A stretch of DNA of 48,594 bases from an uncultured Oscillospiraceae bacterium (GTDB lineage: Bacteria; Bacillota; Clostridia; Oscillospirales; Oscillospiraceae). The DNA is taken from contig CAJUEG010000010.1 of assembly GCA_910584835.1 (NCBI GenBank), positions 1 to 48,594 of the forward strand. The letters run 5' to 3'. Shown here one piece after another: positions 8,150-16,472 of the stretch (its first letter is position 1; the number at the start of each line of letters is the position of its first letter). The translations under genes were made by a program, and so were the position numbers. The notes beneath the pieces are model-generated. The model worked only from the letters and a program-made list of their open reading frames with translations. It searched no databases and was not told the origin of the DNA.

Positions 8150-9384
8150 TCCTCCGCCTCCTCCCGGTCCGCCTCCCGGCGGTACAGGGCGAAGGCCCCG
8201 GCGGCCATACCGGCCGCCGCCAGCGCAAGGCACACCCAGCCGGACCGCTCCGCCTCATGTCCCATGGCCCAGGCCGCCGTCTGCCGCAGCCAGCTTACCG
8301 GGGACAGCCACCCCAGTTCCTGAAGGGCCCGGGGCAGCAGCGCCGGCGGCACGATCCCCCCCGCCAGCATGAGGGACAGCAGGGAGACGAGAAAAGCGGC
8401 GGCGCCGCATCTCCCCGCGCTCCCCGCCGCCAGGCAGCACAGCGCGCCGAACAGTGAGCAGAATACCGCCATCACCGCCGCCGCCCCCAGCAGGGCGGGG
8501 ACGTTCCGCCCCTCCCCCGCCGCCAGCAGGGCGGGAAACAGCAGAAGCAGCAGCAGCGGCACACCGGCGGCCACGCCGCTGAAAAAGCCCGCGGCGCAGC
8601 TCCTCCCCGCCCCCCGCAGCCGCCGCTGAAACCGCAGCCAGTTCCCCGTGTACACCGGCATGAACAGCGGCGCGGCGGACAGGGCAAAGTAACACAGCAG
8701 GGACAGCGCGTAGTGCAGCGGAATGGGCAGGGCCTGGGTGGCGGACACCTGCCGCATCTCAAAAAAATTTGCCCGATCCAGCGCCATGGCGATATAGCGC
8801 AGGTTGATCCCGGCCGCCGCCTGCTCCCGGGTCAGGCCGGGGAACGGGCTTTGCTCGTACAGGTCCAGCACGGCGTATACCCCGCCTTGAAAGGCGGACA
8901 GGATATCCGCCGCGCTCTGCCCCACCCACAGGAGAAGCAGGGATTCCAGCGGCCGGTCTGCCGCCGCGATGAGCCGCAGGTCCGGGTTTTCCCCCTGCCT
9001 CACCCCCCGGATGAACTCCTCGGGCAGGGCCAGCACCGCCGTGACCTCCCCCCGCTCCAGCGCCTCCAGCGCCTCATCCTCCCCCATGGCTTCCATGCGG
9101 CAGTACTGGGCGATGTCCTCCATAGCGTTCATATACTCCGCCAGCCGCGCCGGGGTGGGGTCCCCCTCCGGCGCGGTGACGGCCAGGGTGACGCCGCGGA
9201 AATCCACCCCCCGGGTGAGCAGCGCCTGGGCCGCCCGGCCCGCCCCCAGGGGAAGCGCAAGGCACAGCAGGGCAAGCCCCGCCGTCAGCCAAAGCTGCCG
9301 GCGGAGCCTGCCCATGGTGAGCACCAGGTAGGTTGTGAAAAAGCGCAGCGTTTCCATTCCAAATCTGTTCAGAGCAGATACCAC
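8146..9384 (-). CDS. ABC-2 type exporter permease (first subunit)
   Basis: A 412-residue ABC-2 permease: one N-terminal helix (about residues 32-50), an external domain of about 170 residues, then several C-terminal helices including LLLLLLFPALLAAG. It pairs with the downstream permease, whose start overlaps its stop. The start given is a GTG at 9384 with GGAG five bases upstream, overlapping the stop of the zinc-ribbon gene; an ATG at 9357 (METLRFF) without a good ribosome site is the alternative. Translation looks coupled through the four-gene operon. Confidence 0.8.
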   Translation of the reverse strand: MVSALNRFGMETLRFFTTYLVLTMGRLRRQLWLTAGLALLCLALPLGAGRAAQALLTRGVDFRGVTLAVTAPEGDPTPARLAEYMNAMEDIAQYCRMEAMGEDEALEALERGEVTAVLALPEEFIRGVRQGENPDLRLIAAADRPLESLLLLWVGQSAADILSAFQGGVYAVLDLYEQSPFPGLTREQAAAGINLRYIAMALDRANFFEMRQVSATQALPIPLHYALSLLCYFALSAAPLFMPVYTGNWLRFQRRLRGAGRSCAAGFFSGVAAGVPLLLLLLFPALLAAGEGRNVPALLGAAAVMAVFCSLFGALCCLAAGSAGRCGAAAFLVSLLSLMLAGGIVPPALLPRALQELGWLSPVSWLRQTAAWAMGHEAERSGWVCLALAAAGMAAGAFALYRREADREEAEE

Positions 9385-11027
9385 AGCAGCTCCGGGGGGA
9401 TCAGCGCCATCATATCATAGACCCACTGCTCCGCGTTGTCCTGGAGGCTGCGGTACAGCTCCGTCAGGTCGCCGTCATCCATATCGCCCAGCATCTGGGG
9501 GGCGGGTGCGGACACCCGCATCCCTTCGCAGGGGCCCACGTAGTACTCCAGCCCCAGGGAGCATACCTCTATCCCTGCCGCTTTCACGCTCATGTCGTCC
9601 AGCTTCAGCTCCACCCAGTCCTTTCCGATGGTGAGCCGGCCCGTCATCTCCAGGGACGCGGTATTGGCCACCCCGATCTCCCACTGGAAGTTTCCCTCGT
9701 CCGCCTTTGGCTCGTACCGCAGCCGGGAGGTGACCCGGCCGGCATCCATGCGGACGGTGGTCTCGTCTGTGAACGCGCCGCCTCTGGCGGCGTGGTCGCC
9801 GGTGGATTTCACCATAAGTTTTTCGCCGCCCGCCTCCACCTCCAGGCTCAGATCGTCCACGTAATTCCCGCCGCCGCCCAGGTACAGCCCGACCTTCTGC
9901 GTTTGGCCGCCGGCCTGCCCCTCATACACCACCGCGGAGACATAGCCGCCGCCGACATACACGTTCAGCTCCAAATCGCCCTGCTCCTCCACCAGCTGCC
10001 TGAGCGAATCGGCCATCTCGGCGCAGGGGCTGCCGTCCGTCCCGGCCAGCGTCGAGTCGATCTCGTCCTCGGGCACCCCCATGGAGCGGAGCATCTCCCG
10101 GAGACCGTCTCGGCTGTCCGCCTGTTCCATGGCCTGCTCCATGGCGTCGATATAGTCCTCCATGGCCTCCCTGGGAACCGTCACGCGGTATGCCTCCGCA
10201 CTTACGCCGCTGCCGTTGACCTGTATGGTCTCTCTGCCCGTCTTGTCCACTTTCACCCCGTCCAGCAGGTCTTTGCCGGCCTGCCTGGCCATCTCCCGCG
10301 CCTGTTCCTCGCCGGGGGTGAACGCCTCCACCAGGTCGAAGAGGTTGAAGCTGATGCTCTTCACATCCACGCTGTCGTCCTCCGCCCCCAGCCGGTCCAA
10401 ATCCACGCCCAGGGTCTCGGTATTCATCCCGTAGAATTTCCCCCCGGTAAACTGGGGAGAGCCCAGGCTGACAATGCTGTCCTCCGCCAGCAGCTGGAAG
10501 ACGGCGAAGTCCTCGCCACCCCAGAAGGCGGCCATCTCGCAGTCCATCTTACGGTTCTTCCAATCCGCGTCGGCTGCCACGCGCAGCCCCAGCCCCTTCA
10601 GCGCGGACAGATCGCTGCCCGCCAGGTCGCTGTTGACGCTGTTGAGCTCCAAGCTGTAGCGCTGGGTCCCCGACCGGCTGTCGCTCAGCCCTCTCAGGTC
10701 GGGCAGCTCCAGCTTTCTCCCCGCCTCGGCATAAGCGGCGGCGGTCTTGGCAAAAGCCTTCTCCACCTGCCCCCTGGGGGAGGAAAACAGGCCGGACAGG
10801 GCCACTGCGGCCAGCACGATCACCACTACCGCCGCCGCGATCCCGCCGATGATAAGCCCCTTGCCGGCCCTCCTCCTTCCGCCGCCCTCAAAGGACGGCG
10901 CTCCTCCGGCGCCCGCCGCTCCAGGCCCGGGGGCTTCGGCTGCACTCCCGCCGGAGATTACCGCGCCGCAATGGGGGCAGAATTTCGAGCCGTCGGCAAT
11001 CTCTTTTCCACACTTGAAACACAGCAT
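9369..11027 (-). CDS. Zinc-ribbon membrane protein of the exporter operon
   Basis: A 552-residue protein with no recognised full-length family. Residues 3-20 form a zinc ribbon (CFKCGKEIADGSKFCPHCG), residues 21-55 a Gly/Ala-rich linker, and 57-80 one membrane helix; the remaining 470 residues should be outside the cell and are rich in Asp, Glu and beta-type patterns (for example VRMDAGRVTSRLRYEP). The ATG at 11027 is chosen because of its GGGAGGG site and because the zinc ribbon begins at residue 3. It lies between the ATPase and the two permeases, so it may be a sensor, a scaffold or a substrate-capturing partner of the exporter. Function is inferred from position only. Confidence 0.78.
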   Translation of the reverse strand: MLCFKCGKEIADGSKFCPHCGAVISGGSAAEAPGPGAAGAGGAPSFEGGGRRRAGKGLIIGGIAAAVVVIVLAAVALSGLFSSPRGQVEKAFAKTAAAYAEAGRKLELPDLRGLSDSRSGTQRYSLELNSVNSDLAGSDLSALKGLGLRVAADADWKNRKMDCEMAAFWGGEDFAVFQLLAEDSIVSLGSPQFTGGKFYGMNTETLGVDLDRLGAEDDSVDVKSISFNLFDLVEAFTPGEEQAREMARQAGKDLLDGVKVDKTGRETIQVNGSGVSAEAYRVTVPREAMEDYIDAMEQAMEQADSRDGLREMLRSMGVPEDEIDSTLAGTDGSPCAEMADSLRQLVEEQGDLELNVYVGGGYVSAVVYEGQAGGQTQKVGLYLGGGGNYVDDLSLEVEAGGEKLMVKSTGDHAARGGAFTDETTVRMDAGRVTSRLRYEPKADEGNFQWEIGVANTASLEMTGRLTIGKDWVELKLDDMSVKAAGIEVCSLGLEYYVGPCEGMRVSAPAPQMLGDMDDGDLTELYRSLQDNAEQWVYDMMALIPPELLWYLL

Positions 11028-11069
11028 GACAGGGTCCCTCCCATTCTCTTTCATTCCGGGCCTCTTCCC

Positions 11070-11696
11070 TCACTCCAGAAGCCGCCCCTCCTCCAGCCGC
11101 AGCACCGCGCCGCACAGCCGCTCCAGCTCCGCCGGGTGGTGGCTGCACCAGACCAGGCTGCCGCCCCCCGCCGCAAAGCCCTCCAGCCAGTCCAGCAGCC
11201 GGGGCACGTACGCCTGGTCCAGCCCCGATGTGGCCTCGTCCATCAGCAGCACCTCCGGCCGGGGCAGCAGGGCCATGGCAATGCTCAAGCGCTGGGCCAT
11301 CCCGCCGGACAGGGTCCGAATGGGGCGGCGCAGCAGCTCCTCCAGCCCCAGCAGCTCCAGGATATCCCCCGGCAGCGCCCCGCCCAGCCCGCAGGCCCGC
11401 TGCCAAAGCCTGAGCTGCTCCCCCACGGTGAGCTCCCGGGCCAGCCCGGCGCTCTGGGGGACGTAACCCAGCCGCCGGCGGAGAAACCGCCGGTCCCCCA
11501 GCACGCTGCGCCCCTCAAAAAGGACGTCGCCGCTGTCCGGCCGCTGGATCTGGGCGATGAGCAGCAGCAGCGTGGATTTCCCCGAGCCGTTGCTGCCCGC
11601 CAGGCCCAGGCACTGTCCTGGGGGCAGCAAAAAACTGACGGGGGAGAGCACCAGCCTGCCCCCGTAGCTCTTGCAAAGCCGACGCACCTCCAGCAT
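11070..11696 (-). CDS. ABC transporter ATP-binding protein
   Basis: A 208-residue ABC ATPase, at the short end for the family but complete: Walker A AGSNGSGKST near residues 33-42, Q-loop region LGYVPQSAG, signature LSGGMAQRLS, Walker B VLLMDEATSGLD and the switch His in CSHHPAEL. It should power the two permeases downstream. It is the first gene of a run of four minus-strand genes with gaps of 42 bases or overlaps. An AGGGGAGGGGC site precedes the ATG. Confidence 0.9.
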   Translation of the reverse strand: MLEVRRLCKSYGGRLVLSPVSFLLPPGQCLGLAGSNGSGKSTLLLLIAQIQRPDSGDVLFEGRSVLGDRRFLRRRLGYVPQSAGLARELTVGEQLRLWQRACGLGGALPGDILELLGLEELLRRPIRTLSGGMAQRLSIAMALLPRPEVLLMDEATSGLDQAYVPRLLDWLEGFAAGGGSLVWCSHHPAELERLCGAVLRLEEGRLLE

Positions 11697-11768
11697 GGCT
11701 CAGTCTGCCCCTCCCCTCGGGCCGTCAAACGCGTTCATGCTCCCCTTCCTCCATCCGATATGCGCTTT

Positions 11769-11789
11769 GGCCCCCGCGGCCCGGGGGCC
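11769..11789 (-). terminator. GC-rich hairpin between mnmA and the exporter operon
   Basis: An 8-bp stem of almost only G-C pairs (11769-11776 with 11782-11789), flanked by AAA and TTT that can extend it. It lies 80 bases after the mnmA stop codon on the minus strand and may end mnmA transcription. Confidence 0.5.
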
Positions 11790-11869
11790 TTTGCCTCAAG
11801 CATAGCACATTCGGCCCCTCCACGCAAGCCGTTCCCCACATTTTGCGCGCCCTTCCGGGCAGGGCCGCG

Positions 11870-12916
11870 CTATTCCCACACGGACGCGATGATCCCGCCC
11901 CCCAGCACCGTGCCCCTCTCATCGTAGAGCACCGCCGACTGCCCCGGGGTCACCGCCCGCTGTGGCTGGCCGAACTCCAGCCGCACCTCTCCGCTTTCCG
12001 GCCGGACCGTCACCGGCTGCTCCCGCTGGCGGTAGCGGGTCTTGGCCAGCGCCCCAAAGGGGGCGGACGGCGCGTCAACGAGCCAGTTCCAGCCCCGGAC
12101 GGCGCAGCCCCGGGAGTACAGCGCCTCCTCCGGCCCCACGGTGACGGTGTTGTCCGCCATGCACTTGGCGCACACATAGATGCGCCGGTCGGAGGACACC
12201 CCCACCCCCCGGCGCTGGCCGATGGTGAGCCCCGCAGCCCCCCGGTGGCGGCCCACCACCCTGCCGGACATATCCACAATGTCCCCCTCGGGGTAGGTTT
12301 TCCCGGTGTAGCGCTCCAAAAAGGACAGGTAATCCCCGTCCGGGATGAAGCAGATGTCCTGGCTGTCCCGTTTGCGGGCGTTGGGGAAGCCCGCCCGCGC
12401 GGCGATCTCCCGGGCCTGGTCCTTGCTCAGCCCCCCCAGGGGGAACAGCACCCGGCCCAGCCGCTCCCTGGGGATGGGGTAGAGCACATAGCTCTGGTCC
12501 CGGCTCAGGTCCGCGGCCTTGGCCAGCCGGAACGCCCCGCCCTCCTCCGCGATCCGGGCGTAGTGCCCGGTGGCCAGATAATCGCACCCCAGCTCCTCCG
12601 CCTTGTCCAGCAGCAGCCCGAATTTCAGCGCCCGGTTGCAGAGCACGCAGGGGTTGGGGGTCTCCCCCCGCTCGTAGGCGTCCGCAAAGGGCTGGACCAC
12701 CTCCCGCCGGAACTGCTCCGAGCAGTCCAGGACATGGTGGGGAATCCCCATCCGCCGGGCCGCCTCCCGGGCATCCTCTATGTCCCCCGGCTGGCTGCTG
12801 AACAGCTTCATGGTGACCCCCACGCACTCGTACCCCTGCTCCTTCAAGATGTACACCGCCGCGCTGGAATCCACTCCGCCGCTCATGGCCACCAGCGCCC
12901 GCCCGCCCTGCCTCAT
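11870..12916 (-). CDS. mnmA: tRNA-specific 2-thiouridylase MnmA
   Basis: A 348-residue enzyme that puts sulfur on U34 of tRNA for Lys, Glu and Gln, using ATP and a persulfide. The PP-loop is AMSGGVDSSAAV (SGGVDSS at residues 12-18). The two catalytic cysteines are visible: Cys93 in NPCVLCN and Cys189 in SQDICFI. GRHRGAAGLTIGQRRG and the C-terminal barrel complete the family pattern, and the length is normal. The ATG has an AGGAGGTG site. It has its own consensus promoter and is transcribed alone. Confidence 0.96.
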   Translation of the reverse strand: MRQGGRALVAMSGGVDSSAAVYILKEQGYECVGVTMKLFSSQPGDIEDAREAARRMGIPHHVLDCSEQFRREVVQPFADAYERGETPNPCVLCNRALKFGLLLDKAEELGCDYLATGHYARIAEEGGAFRLAKAADLSRDQSYVLYPIPRERLGRVLFPLGGLSKDQAREIAARAGFPNARKRDSQDICFIPDGDYLSFLERYTGKTYPEGDIVDMSGRVVGRHRGAAGLTIGQRRGVGVSSDRRIYVCAKCMADNTVTVGPEEALYSRGCAVRGWNWLVDAPSAPFGALAKTRYRQREQPVTVRPESGEVRLEFGQPQRAVTPGQSAVLYDERGTVLGGGIIASVWE

Positions 12917-12945
12917 ATCCCCGCACCTCCTGCTTTTATGGGAAA

Positions 12946-12974
12946 ATTATAGGGCCCGGGGCCTCCCCTGTCAA
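12946..12974 (-). promoter_or_regulatory. Consensus promoter of mnmA
   Basis: Read on the minus strand: TTGACA (12974-12969), a 17-base GC-palindromic spacer, and TATAAT (12951-12946). Both boxes are perfect consensus. The promoter is embedded in a hairpin that also follows the upstream ABC permease gene. Confidence 0.88.
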
Positions 12975-12990
12975 GGGAAAGCCCCGGGCC
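12953..12990 (-). terminator. Hairpin overlapping the mnmA promoter
   Basis: A 10-bp perfect stem (12953-12962 with 12981-12990) with an 18-base loop that can fold further by TCCC/GGGA pairs. On the minus strand it follows the ABC permease stop by 15 bases and runs into CTATAATTTT, so the mnmA -10 box would double as the T-rich tail. Confidence 0.6.
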
Positions 12991-13005
12991 TCCGTTTTCC
13001 GCTCT

Positions 13006-14598
13006 TTACAGGGCCCTGAGCATGGCAGGCCCCTTTTTCGCCAGGATGAGGACGCACGCCGCCGTCAGCGCCGCCAGCAGGGCCAGGGGCAGGGCCAGCG
13101 CCGCCGCCGGGGAGATCATGCCGCCCAGCCAGTACAGCAGGGCGCACACACCCAGCGCGGCCATGGGCACGAACATCCCCAGGGTGACGGCCAGGGACTG
13201 CTTGACCACCACCGTCTCGTTCACCGCGTCCAGCTTGGGGAAGGTCAGGCCCATGAGCACCCCGAATGCGGCGTGGATCACGCAGAACAGGAGCATGGCC
13301 AGCAGCAGCACCGCCCCCTCCCCGATGGACAGCCGCAGGGCGATGGTGAGGCATACCCCGGAGGCCACAGTGCAGGGCACGCTGAGCAGCAGCTCAAAGC
13401 CGGTCTTGATCCACAGCAGGGGCTTCTCCCCCACCGGGGCCTCCCGGAGAATCCACAGGTACTTGCCCTCCAGGCTGATGGACGGCGCGGCAATCACGCA
13501 GGTACACAGGCAGAAGCCCATCACCAGCGCCGCCATGGGCATTACGGGCAGCGCGCCCCCCATCATGGCGATGACCGCGTCCAGCTTCCCCTGCATCACC
13601 AGCGCCGCCACGCCCGCCCCCAGCAGCATAATGAGGCCGATGCCCGCGTTCCAGAAATACATAGGGGTGCCGAAAAACCGCTTGGCCTCCTTGGCCAGCA
13701 GGGCCTTTTTCTGCCCGGAGGCGGCCTGGGCGGACAGCTTATAGTCGTTCCGGGCGGACCGGGCGGCGAAGGCGGTGACCGCCTGGCGGTACACTCTGCC
13801 CAGGCCAAACACCACCAGGGCAAAGGGAATTACGCAGCAGGCGGCGAAGGCCAGCAGCTTTCCCCAGTCCCCCATGATGCCGTCCGCCATCCACAGCATG
13901 GGGGCGGCCCAGCTCAGGGACTCCTTCACCCCCATGGCGTTGGCGGCCAGCCCCTCGATCATGCCGTTGAGGTTAAAGGCAAAGTAAAATACCGCCGCCA
14001 GGTACAGCGCCATGACGATGTTCTGCCCCAGGGCCCCCTTGGACACTTTGGCGGACAAAAACGCCACCAGCGCCCCAAAGAGGACAGACAGCGCCGTGTC
14101 CAGCAGGGGCAGGGCAAACACCGCGATGATGAGCCGCACCCAGAACAGTAGGCTGCGGCCCACCCCGCTCTGGGTCATGAAGGCGCACACCGCCCCGGCG
14201 GGGGCCAGCACGAAGAAGGAGAACAGCAGGTTTTCCAGGTAGATGGCCGACACCCGGCTGATCATCAGCATGGTGGAGGACACCGGCATGGACAGCAGCA
14301 GGTCGTTGTCCTTGCCGCCGAACACCACGCCCTTGACGGCGAAGGTGGTAAACATCAGGCCCCCCACCAGCGCCCCCATGCCCATGAAGATGAACACCAG
14401 CACCTCCATGTGGACGGGGGAGAGCACCTCCATGAGCATGAAGCTGTAGAAGCCGGACAGATACAGGCCCAGAAAGGCGATGAGCAGCATGGCTCCCACG
14501 CCGGTGGCCGCCTTTTTCCGGCTGTTCCCCCGGGCGTTGGTGGAGGAGAGCAGCATGGATTTGACGCTCACCTTCAAAAGGGCAAAGAACTTTTTCAT
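13006..14598 (-). CDS. ABC exporter permease with multiple membrane segments
   Basis: A 530-residue integral membrane protein with about twelve hydrophobic segments, such as GVGAMLLIAFLGLYLSGF and IGLIMLLGAGVAALVMQG, typical of large putative ABC exporter permeases in Clostridia. The ATG at 14598 overlaps the stop of the upstream ATPase (ATGA); the open frame further upstream is a shadow of the ATPase gene. The pair should form one exporter. No substrate can be named. Confidence 0.82.
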   Translation of the reverse strand: MKKFFALLKVSVKSMLLSSTNARGNSRKKAATGVGAMLLIAFLGLYLSGFYSFMLMEVLSPVHMEVLVFIFMGMGALVGGLMFTTFAVKGVVFGGKDNDLLLSMPVSSTMLMISRVSAIYLENLLFSFFVLAPAGAVCAFMTQSGVGRSLLFWVRLIIAVFALPLLDTALSVLFGALVAFLSAKVSKGALGQNIVMALYLAAVFYFAFNLNGMIEGLAANAMGVKESLSWAAPMLWMADGIMGDWGKLLAFAACCVIPFALVVFGLGRVYRQAVTAFAARSARNDYKLSAQAASGQKKALLAKEAKRFFGTPMYFWNAGIGLIMLLGAGVAALVMQGKLDAVIAMMGGALPVMPMAALVMGFCLCTCVIAAPSISLEGKYLWILREAPVGEKPLLWIKTGFELLLSVPCTVASGVCLTIALRLSIGEGAVLLLAMLLFCVIHAAFGVLMGLTFPKLDAVNETVVVKQSLAVTLGMFVPMAALGVCALLYWLGGMISPAAALALPLALLAALTAACVLILAKKGPAMLRAL

Positions 14599-15308
14599 TT
14601 GTCTCCCTCCAGCTCCAGGAACACGTCCTCCAGGGAGGAGTCGCCCACCAGGGCTTCCGTGGGCCCGCACTTCACCAGCCGCCCGTCCTTGATGATGGCG
14701 ATCTGGTGGCACAGCTTTTCCGCCACCTCCAGCACGTGGGTGGAGAAAAACACCGCCGAGCCGCCCCGGCACAAATCGGCTAAGTACCCCTTCATGATGT
14801 GGGAGGCGGAGGGGTCCAGCCCCACAAAGGGCTCATCCAGGATCAGCAGCCGGGGGCGGCGGATGAAGGCGGAGATCAGGGCCAGCTTCTGGCGCATGCC
14901 GTGGGAAAAGCTGCCGATGGGGGAGCCCAGGTTACCGGTGAGCTCAAAGGCATCCGCGTACTTTTTGATGTCGGCGGTGCGCTGGTCCGCCGGGATATCG
15001 TACAGGTCGGCAATGAAGTTCAGGTAGTCGATGCCCTTCATGAACTCGTAGAGGTCCGGGTTGTCGGGGAGAAAGGCGGTGACCCGCTTGGCGCCCACCG
15101 GGTCCTTTTTGACATCGTGGCCGTCGATGGTGATGGTCCCCTCGGTGAAGTCCATCACTCCGGCGCAGGCCCGCAGGGTGGTGGTCTTGCCCGCCCCGTT
15201 GTGGCCGATAAAGCCGTAAATCTCGCCGGGGCGCACGTGGAGGGTCAAATCGTCCACCGCTTTCTTGCCGCCGGGATAGGTCTTGGAATAGTGTTCGATG
15301 CGAAGCAT
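14595..15308 (-). CDS. ABC transporter ATP-binding protein
   Basis: A 237-residue ATPase with Walker A GHNGAGKTTT, an unusual signature FSHGMRQKL in place of LSGGQ, Walker B LLILDEPFVGLD and the His switch in FSTHVLEV. The variant FSHGM signature is common in exporter ATPases of this group. The ATG at 15308 has an AAGGAGAG site. It lies 89 bases after the YbjQ gene and overlaps its own permease, so it could be the third gene of the MerR operon or be driven from the gap. Confidence 0.9.
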   Translation of the reverse strand: MLRIEHYSKTYPGGKKAVDDLTLHVRPGEIYGFIGHNGAGKTTTLRACAGVMDFTEGTITIDGHDVKKDPVGAKRVTAFLPDNPDLYEFMKGIDYLNFIADLYDIPADQRTADIKKYADAFELTGNLGSPIGSFSHGMRQKLALISAFIRRPRLLILDEPFVGLDPSASHIMKGYLADLCRGGSAVFFSTHVLEVAEKLCHQIAIIKDGRLVKCGPTEALVGDSSLEDVFLELEGDK

Positions 15309-15336
15309 AGCGTTCTCTCCTTTACAACACAAATAG

Positions 15337-15354
15337 AACCTATTTTTAAAGGTT
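15337..15354. promoter_or_regulatory. Small dyad in front of the exporter genes
   Basis: AACCT (15337-15341) and AGGTT (15350-15354) separated by eight A/T-rich bases, in the 89-base gap between the YbjQ gene and the ATPase. It could be an operator for the MerR regulator upstream. I could not place a convincing promoter in the same gap. Confidence 0.3.
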
Positions 15355-15397
15355 ACAGCGGGTATAAGGTTGTTTTGCTCACAACGGCTCAGCGTTT

Positions 15398-15709
15398 CTA
15401 TTTGTACCGCACTGCGGTGCCGTACACCGTGATCTCCGCCGCCCCCTGCATGATGGAGGCCGAGGCGTAGCGGACGTTGACCACGGCGTCGGCCCCCAGG
15501 GCCTCCGCCTCGTCCACCATCCGCTTGGTGGCCAGCTGCCTGGCCTCGTTGAGCATGGCGGTGTAGCTCTCGATCTCACCGCCCACAAAGGTCTTCATCC
15601 CGGCCATAAAATCCTTGCCGAAGCTCTTGCACTGGACCACCGAGCCCTTTACCAGGGACAGCGCCTCAATCTCCCGGCCGGGGATATGGTCAATATTGAG
15701 CAGCAGCAT
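15398..15709 (-). CDS. YbjQ/UPF0145 family protein
   Basis: A 103-residue protein of the YbjQ (DUF74) family, recognisable from IPGREIEALSLVKGSVVQ and the C-terminal DAVVNVRYASASIMQGAAEI followed by a short YGTAV strand. Members form small multimers and are often labelled heavy-metal-binding, but their function is not established. The start overlaps the end of the MerR gene by 20 bases, so the two are translated from one message and probably work together. Confidence 0.88.
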   Translation of the reverse strand: MLLLNIDHIPGREIEALSLVKGSVVQCKSFGKDFMAGMKTFVGGEIESYTAMLNEARQLATKRMVDEAEALGADAVVNVRYASASIMQGAAEITVYGTAVRYK

Positions 15710-16340
15710 CCTCTTCCCCTCCTCTGATCTGCTTGATGCGCTGGTACAACGCCGCCAGCACCCCGATGATGACGATGACCGGGATGGCTGCCAGGCCGAT
15801 GATGACCCCGATGGGGGGCGCGTCCTCCGGCGAGACGGTGAAGCCCCACACGATGAGGGCGATAAACGCCGCCATCATCACCAGCACCACCACCGCCGCC
15901 CCCACGGGGCTGACGTACCGGGTCAGTTTGTCCTGTTTTCCCACGTTCATGAACTTTGTCCCCTCCTGTTCCTGCCGCTCCATGCTCTCCAGCACCCCGT
16001 CGGCGTCCAGCGCGTCCAGCTGGCTGCGGCTGTCCCGGATCTGGGCGCATACGCCCTGGGCCGCCTCTAGGTTGGCCTGCCTGCGCTGGAGCTGGATCAT
16101 GTGCCGCCCCATGGCGTCCTCCAGAGTGAGTGAGCCGGACTTGAGGCGCAGAATCTCCTCAATGGGCACGTCCAGCATCCGCAGCAGCTTGATTTTTTTC
16201 AGCCACGCCACGTCGGCGTCGCTGTAGTCCCGGTAGCCGTTTTCGTTGTTGCGCCCGGGGGTGAGCAGCCCCTCCTTTTCATAGAAGCGGATATTGCCCT
16301 TGGTGATGCCCACCAGCTGCTCCACCTGATTGATTTTCAT
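15690..16340 (-). CDS. Membrane-anchored MerR-family regulator
   Basis: A 216-residue regulator. Residues 1-70 are a MerR winged helix (ITKGNIRFYEKEGLLTPGR, then NGYRDYSDADVAWLKKI), followed by a coiled-coil region to about residue 125. Instead of a ligand pocket, two strong membrane helices follow (about 145-168 and 177-199), so the protein should sit in the membrane with the DNA-binding part in the cytoplasm. The ATG at 16340 has a GAGGGAGGGA site; an in-frame ATG 33 bases upstream lacks one. It leads the YbjQ gene and probably the ABC exporter, and its own promoter has a MerR-type layout. Confidence 0.88.
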   Translation of the reverse strand: MKINQVEQLVGITKGNIRFYEKEGLLTPGRNNENGYRDYSDADVAWLKKIKLLRMLDVPIEEILRLKSGSLTLEDAMGRHMIQLQRRQANLEAAQGVCAQIRDSRSQLDALDADGVLESMERQEQEGTKFMNVGKQDKLTRYVSPVGAAVVVLVMMAAFIALIVWGFTVSPEDAPPIGVIIGLAAIPVIVIIGVLAALYQRIKQIRGGEEDAAAQY

Positions 16341-16364
16341 CGTCTTCCCTCCCTCGCTGGAGCC

Positions 16365-16395
16365 ATGGTACACCTTCCACAGGGTGGAATGTCAA
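16365..16395 (-). promoter_or_regulatory. MerR-type promoter with 19-base spacer and operator
   Basis: On the minus strand: TTGACA (16395-16390), a 19-base spacer, TACCAT (16370-16365). The spacer holds a perfect palindrome, TTCCAC and GTGGAA with three bases between. Long spacers of 19-20 bases holding the operator are the hallmark of promoters that MerR proteins activate by DNA distortion, so this is very likely autoregulated. Confidence 0.82.
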
Positions 16396-16416
16396 GGCTT
16401 TTTACGAATTTTTAAG

Positions 16417-16449
16417 AAAAAAGAGAGCGGCGGGGCCGCTCTCTTTTTT
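16417..16449 (-). terminator. Intrinsic terminator after the MetY gene
   Basis: A 15-bp stem (16417-16431 with 16435-16449) of A-rich and GC halves, loop of three bases. On the minus strand it follows the sulfhydrylase stop by about 24 bases and ends in a T run; the mirror layout suggests it works both ways. Confidence 0.85.
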
Positions 16450-16472
16450 GGTCGCAAAGGTTATACCCGGTG

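Noticed and set aside
11725..11922. Small minus-strand ORF between mnmA and the ABC ATPase gene
   Set aside because: No ribosome site, overlaps the mnmA end and a terminator-like hairpin, and the translation is low complexity.
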